In this document: positions 60,633-64,000 of the stretch, piece by piece
Layout of the letters: the number at the start of each line of letters is the position of its first letter
Position numbering within the stretch: the first letter of the stretch is position 1
DNA from: Njordibacter sp905182035
Lineage (GTDB): Bacteria; Pseudomonadota; Gammaproteobacteria; Pseudomonadales; Balneatricaceae
NCBI RefSeq assembly: GCF_047730075.1
Contig: NZ_CP159831.1
Span: forward strand, 868,001-932,000
Reading direction: 5' to 3'
Length of the DNA: 64,000 nt
Made by a program: the position numbers and the translations under genes
Notes under the pieces: generated by a model
Seen by the model: only the letters and a program-made list of their open reading frames with translations
Database searches by the model: none
Told to the model about the DNA's origin: nothing

Positions 60633-61382
60633 ATGATTACTGACCCATTATTCTATTTCTTTGCTGTGCCTGCGGTACTTATTTTTGGCGTCGCTAAAGG
60701 CGGATTCGGCAACGCCATTGGTGTGGTGTGCGTGCCTTTAATGGCCATGGCAGTGAGCCCCATGCAAGCGGCGGGAATTTTGCTGCCGATCTTGTGTGTC
60801 ATGGATGTGTTTGCAGTACGGAAATTCTGGGGTAAGTGGGACTCATATAATTTGATGATTATGCTGCCAGCTGCCTTGGTTGGAGTGCTGTTAGGCAGTT
60901 TAACGTTTAGCTATTTAAACGAATCTCACGTGCGTTTAATTATTGGTCTACTCGCACTGGCATTTGCGCTCAATTTTTGGCTTAAGTCTGAGTTGTCAAT
61001 CAAGCAACAACCCAACCGTATCAAAGGTGCCTTTTGGTCTACTGTTGCTGGCTTTACTAGTTTTGGTATTCATTCAGGCGGACCCCCTGTAAACTTTTAC
61101 TTGATTCCACAAAAGTTACACCCCACCGTGTTTATGGGCACGTGTACCATATTTTTTGGCATTACCAACTATGTAAAGCTGATCCCCTATTTCTGGTTAG
61201 GGCAACTCGACAGTGAAAACTTACTGACTTCCCTGGTATTGTTACCTCTAGCTCCCATTGGTGTGAGCTTGGGTTATTACTTACACAAGCGGGTATCTCC
61301 CCTAAAGTTCTACCAAATTTTCAATTTTTTCTTGTTTATGACGGGCTGTAAACTGACCTATGATGGCCTCATTTTATTGTGA
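60633..61382 (+). CDS. TauE/SafE-family (TSUP) membrane exporter
   Basis: 249 residues from ATG 60633 (MITDPLFYFFAVPAVL), in the first hydrophobic segment; a frame open to 60537 adds a polar leader untypical of the family. About eight membrane segments; GVAKGGFGNAIGVVCVPLMAM and SFGIHSGGPPVNFYLIPQ are the two duplicated family motifs. Relatives export sulfite or organosulfur anions, so the pathway here may release a sulfur compound or organic acid. Last gene on the plus strand before the convergent LacI gene. Confidence 0.85.
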   Translation: MITDPLFYFFAVPAVLIFGVAKGGFGNAIGVVCVPLMAMAVSPMQAAGILLPILCVMDVFAVRKFWGKWDSYNLMIMLPAALVGVLLGSLTFSYLNESHVRLIIGLLALAFALNFWLKSELSIKQQPNRIKGAFWSTVAGFTSFGIHSGGPPVNFYLIPQKLHPTVFMGTCTIFFGITNYVKLIPYFWLGQLDSENLLTSLVLLPLAPIGVSLGYYLHKRVSPLKFYQIFNFFLFMTGCKLTYDGLILL

Positions 61383-61410
61383 GCGTGGTGCCTGCTGAGA
61401 TGATGCCCTA

Positions 61411-62439
61411 TTAGCCTATACCCAGTTCTATGGGGGGTGCAGTACTGTGCCTCACTTCAAGTTTAGGGGCCAGTAACACTTTCTGTTTCGGAGCATCTGG
61501 ATCTTCTATCGCATTGAGAAGTAAACGCGCGGCTTGTTGGCCCATTTGCTCCGCAGGCATAGTCACTGTTGTTAAAGCTGGGCTAAGCATTTCGGCAAAC
61601 GGCATGCCGTTGTAACCCACAACGGATACTTGCTTAGGTACGTTAATATTGTTGGCTAACAAGTGTTGTATCGCACCCACGGCAATCAAATCATTGCCTG
61701 CGATGATGGCTGTTGCCTCACACTTTTTATTCAAGAAATCTTTAGCTGCCCCATTGCCTGCTTCAACAGTGAAGGCGGTGGCGTCAATAATGTCTACCCG
61801 TATATTTTGGGTGTGGCAATGCTGAATAAATGCTTGCTTACGCTTAATGCCCTGCAATATGTTTTGTGGTCCTGCAATATGAGCAATGTGGGTGTGGCCC
61901 AGTTCAACTAAGTGGCCTATTGCGAGTTGGATGCCGTGATTTTCATCATCCATAACTTGATGTATCAAGTGACCATCTTTAATAGAACGGTTCACTGTCA
62001 CTAAGGGGATATTGTTATCAATACAGAAGTTAACGCTAGCATCCTGCAAGAAGGCACTGGCGATGATCACGCCGTCTACACGCCGAGAAACCAGCCTTCG
62101 CATTTCAATAATGGCTTGATCTTGTTCATTATTAGTAAACAAAGTAAAGATTACAAAGTCATGTTTAGCCAGGTATTCCTGTATGCCTTTAATAATGGGA
62201 GGGAATACTGGGTTAAGAATGTCGGGAATAATAACACCAACGGTATAGGTGCGCTGGTTGCGTAAACTTGCTGCTGCAATATCTATGGTGTAACCAAGCT
62301 TATCGGCAGCACGTTTTACTTTGTTAACTACGTCACTGCTGATCATGTTGCTGGTTTTTGGATTCAATGCTCTAGATACAGTCGAGGTGCTAATTCCCAG
62401 GTGCTGTGCCACATCTTTAATACGAACTCGACTACTCAA
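61411..62439 (-). CDS. LacI/GalR-family transcriptional regulator
   Basis: 342 residues from TTG 62439, with GGAG seven bases upstream. Helix-turn-helix VRIKDVAQHLGISTSTVSRALN, hinge helix, then a periplasmic-binding-protein-like sensor domain (TVGVIIPDILNPVFPPIIKGI, RRVDGVIIASA, GHTHIAHIAGPQN). It probably binds the two GTGCAA/TTGCAC-type operators at 51385 and 51578. A weaker half-palindrome with GTGCAA (minus strand, 62472-62487) lies before its own gene. It follows sugar-type permease genes transcribed in the same direction, so the inducer is likely a sugar-like or polyol ligand imported by that system. Confidence 0.92.
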   Translation of the reverse strand: MSSRVRIKDVAQHLGISTSTVSRALNPKTSNMISSDVVNKVKRAADKLGYTIDIAAASLRNQRTYTVGVIIPDILNPVFPPIIKGIQEYLAKHDFVIFTLFTNNEQDQAIIEMRRLVSRRVDGVIIASAFLQDASVNFCIDNNIPLVTVNRSIKDGHLIHQVMDDENHGIQLAIGHLVELGHTHIAHIAGPQNILQGIKRKQAFIQHCHTQNIRVDIIDATAFTVEAGNGAAKDFLNKKCEATAIIAGNDLIAVGAIQHLLANNINVPKQVSVVGYNGMPFAEMLSPALTTVTMPAEQMGQQAARLLLNAIEDPDAPKQKVLLAPKLEVRHSTAPPIELGIG

Positions 62440-62679
62440 TGATTAACTCCACATTAGTAAATGATAAACCACGCACAATTATTGCACATTTGATACAGCA
62501 AAAGGAGAGTGATACATACACAATAGGACCTCCAGGCCCCAATTCGGCAACACTATGCACCGAACCGAGGTATATTTATAGCGGGAAATTATAAAGCACA
62601 CAGTTTAAAAAATGTATCACTGGGGGCTGTTATTTTTGCCTATATTTATTTTGATTGCCTTATTATTCACAAGCTCTAC

Positions 62680-63708
62680 TTAGACTTTGAAACTTTTCAA
62701 AAGTCGCTGTCGGAAACTATCTGTATCGGCTAGTTTAAGTTGTCGTTGCTGTTTGTCCTCATAAACCTTAGACATGTTCTGAAACAGAATAACGACCAGC
62801 AGCAAGCCTCCCATATACATTTGTGCAATATAGGCTGGGGTGACGTTGAACACTAAACCCGTGTTGAGAAAGTTCACCGTCAAAACGCCGACAAAAGCCC
62901 CAACAACGCCACCTTTTCCACCCAGAACACTCACGCCACCAATAAAAGCGGCTACCGTGGCTGCCAAAAGCAAGTATTGTAGGCCTAAAGGTTGGGCTGT
63001 GCCCGAGCGCAAACCGATAATAGCACCACCAATACCAGCACACAGGCCTGAGATGGCGAATACAATCATCATTGGGCGCTTTAAGCTTACTCCAGAGGCC
63101 ACAGCTTCCTTACGTGCACCACCTATGGCATAAACCTCACGGCCGTATTTGGTGTAACGCATGAATAAGGCCACAAGCACAAATATTCCAAGCACTAAAA
63201 ATGATGCAGGTGAGAAAATATAGAACATCTTCTCTTGAATGAAGTCTGGAATATCGAAGTCCGTTAACATCACCGTTTTTTCATCGGCCGCAAATAAAGT
63301 GATACCACGCAGGAGCATCAGTGTGCCCACAGTTAACACGATGGCACGCACCTTTAGGTAGGCGATAAAGAAACCTTGGATCAAGCCAATGCTGGTGGCT
63401 ACTGCCAAGGCAATTAAGATGGCGTTGGGTGCACCAATTGAATCGGTTAATCGCACCACAATAACAGCCGACAAGGCTGCATTGGAGCCAATAGAGAGGT
63501 CAATTTCCCCAGCAATAATGCATAAGGTTAAGGCCAGGCCTACCAAGCCCAGTACAGCGAAGCGCTCCATGATGGCAAAACCAGTGTTAATGTTAAAAAA
63601 CAAGGGTTCATAGATAGAGAAAAAAGCAAACACCAAGGCAGACAAGAGAATGGCAAAAGTCAAATCAGGGTCGTTACTGGTGATTTTTTTAAGGTTGAAA
63701 GATGTCAT
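62680..63708 (-). CDS. RbsC-type ABC transporter permease
   Basis: 342 residues from ATG 63708 (MTSFNLKKITSN), four bases after the upstream permease stop; a longer frame to 63750 would overlap it. Eight or more hydrophobic segments of the BPD_transp_2 family; GEIDLSIGSNAALSAV is the GGIDLSVG-like family motif, and EAVASGVSLKR is the ATPase-docking loop. Imports ribose, other sugars or polyols, or autoinducers. Transcribed toward the LacI gene. Confidence 0.9.
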   Translation of the reverse strand: MTSFNLKKITSNDPDLTFAILLSALVFAFFSIYEPLFFNINTGFAIMERFAVLGLVGLALTLCIIAGEIDLSIGSNAALSAVIVVRLTDSIGAPNAILIALAVATSIGLIQGFFIAYLKVRAIVLTVGTLMLLRGITLFAADEKTVMLTDFDIPDFIQEKMFYIFSPASFLVLGIFVLVALFMRYTKYGREVYAIGGARKEAVASGVSLKRPMMIVFAISGLCAGIGGAIIGLRSGTAQPLGLQYLLLAATVAAFIGGVSVLGGKGGVVGAFVGVLTVNFLNTGLVFNVTPAYIAQMYMGGLLLVVILFQNMSKVYEDKQQRQLKLADTDSFRQRLLKSFKV

Positions 63709-63712
63709 GTTG

Positions 63713-64000
63713 TTAGCCCTCAGAGCGGTTGTCTCTACGTATGTAAGCAAATACTAAAATACTGAATACAATCATAAGTCCTACGGATAATACCCGAGGT
63801 CCGCTATTGTAGCCTTGCAACACCATCATGTTATCTACAGCCGAGATAAAGACTGCACCTAAGCTAGTTCTCAAGGTAGAACCGTAGCCACCCATAATTG
63901 AGTTACCAGCCACCATGACGGTGGCAATCACTAAAATAGTGAAGTCGCCACTCGAACCAAATTCAGAAGAAAAGTAGTTCGCTTGAGCGCTAGACATCTG
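63713..64000 (-). CDS. RbsC-type ABC transporter permease, C-terminal part
   Basis: The C-terminal region of a second permease of the same family, cut by the window edge. GNSIMGGYGSTLRTSLGAVFISAVDNMM resembles the conserved late helix region (GGxxxxGGxGxxxGTxxGA) of these proteins. Two permeases in tandem suggest a heterodimeric channel. The ATPase and binding-protein genes presumably lie beyond the window. Confidence 0.85.
   Translation of the reverse strand, partial: QMSSAQANYFSSEFGSSGDFTILVIATVMVAGNSIMGGYGSTLRTSLGAVFISAVDNMMVLQGYNSGPRVLSVGLMIVFSILVFAYIRRDNRSEG

Noticed and set aside
1..64000. CRISPR array
   Set aside because: No regularly spaced direct repeats of 24-40 bases were seen; the only tandem repeats are the 9-base units at 29174 and the IS duplication.

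Overview
The window looks like a chromosomal segment of a marine-type gammaproteobacterium. The core block thrS-infC-rpmI-rplT-pheS-pheT-ihfA followed by tRNA-Pro(GGG) has the order usual in that class, and polB (DNA polymerase II) fits. This assignment is inferred from gene order and protein resemblance only.

Layout. (1) 1-4516: a tightly overlapping mevalonate-pathway operon (end of type 2 IPP isomerase, HMG-CoA synthase, two GHMP kinases, diphosphomevalonate decarboxylase), a route few gammaproteobacteria use. (2) 4749-11592: an Lrp/AsnC regulator, a DmdA/GcvT-like folate-dependent demethylase, polB, an FMN-dependent 2-hydroxyacid dehydrogenase and a divergent FadR-type regulator. (3) 11655-19039: translation genes, with an AUU-started infC, a strong attenuator-like hairpin before pheS, ihfA and tRNA-Pro. 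(4) 19114-23955: an A/T-rich accessory zone containing an OafA-like acyltransferase, a decayed copy of the tRNA-Pro 3' end, a probable integrase remnant, and an IS3-family element with an internal tandem duplication. (5) 24050-35884: a surface-glycan cluster with a large membrane protein, two Fe(II)/2-oxoglutarate oxygenases, an aldo/keto reductase, a polyprenyl-phosphate glycosyltransferase, a flippase-like membrane protein, a sulfotransferase, dTDP-sugar genes rfbB and rfbA, a DegT aminotransferase and a WbqC-like protein. They probably make and decorate a dTDP-amino-deoxysugar. (6) 35978-49970: a catabolic island for an N-methylated or polyamine-like compound: a decayed Rieske copy, two trimethylamine-dehydrogenase-clade flavoproteins, a Rieske oxygenase, a class III aminotransferase, a BetI-like TetR regulator, a complete PotFGHI-like ABC importer, a cupin and a PuuB-like FAD oxidase. 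(7) 50511-64000: a second catabolic island: an SDR, a creatinase/DddP-like M24 protein without the canonical metal aspartates, an aldehyde dehydrogenase, a fused E1 with its own E2 and E3, a VOC protein, an FmdB-like small protein, a TauE exporter, a LacI regulator and RbsC-type permeases. Two near-perfect LacI-type operators lie between the divergent SDR and M24 genes.

The best candidates for undescribed biology are regions 6 and 7. In region 6 an importer, an aminotransferase, a Rieske demethylase and two TMADH-like enzymes, all around one TetR gene, suggest stepwise import, demethylation and deamination of a methylated (poly)amine. The TMADH-like enzymes keep the cofactor cysteines but have lost most of the trimethylamine-binding aromatic bowl. 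In region 7 a dedicated 2-oxoacid dehydrogenase complex is tied to a metal-less pita-bread hydrolase under probable LacI control. Substrates cannot be read from the sequence.
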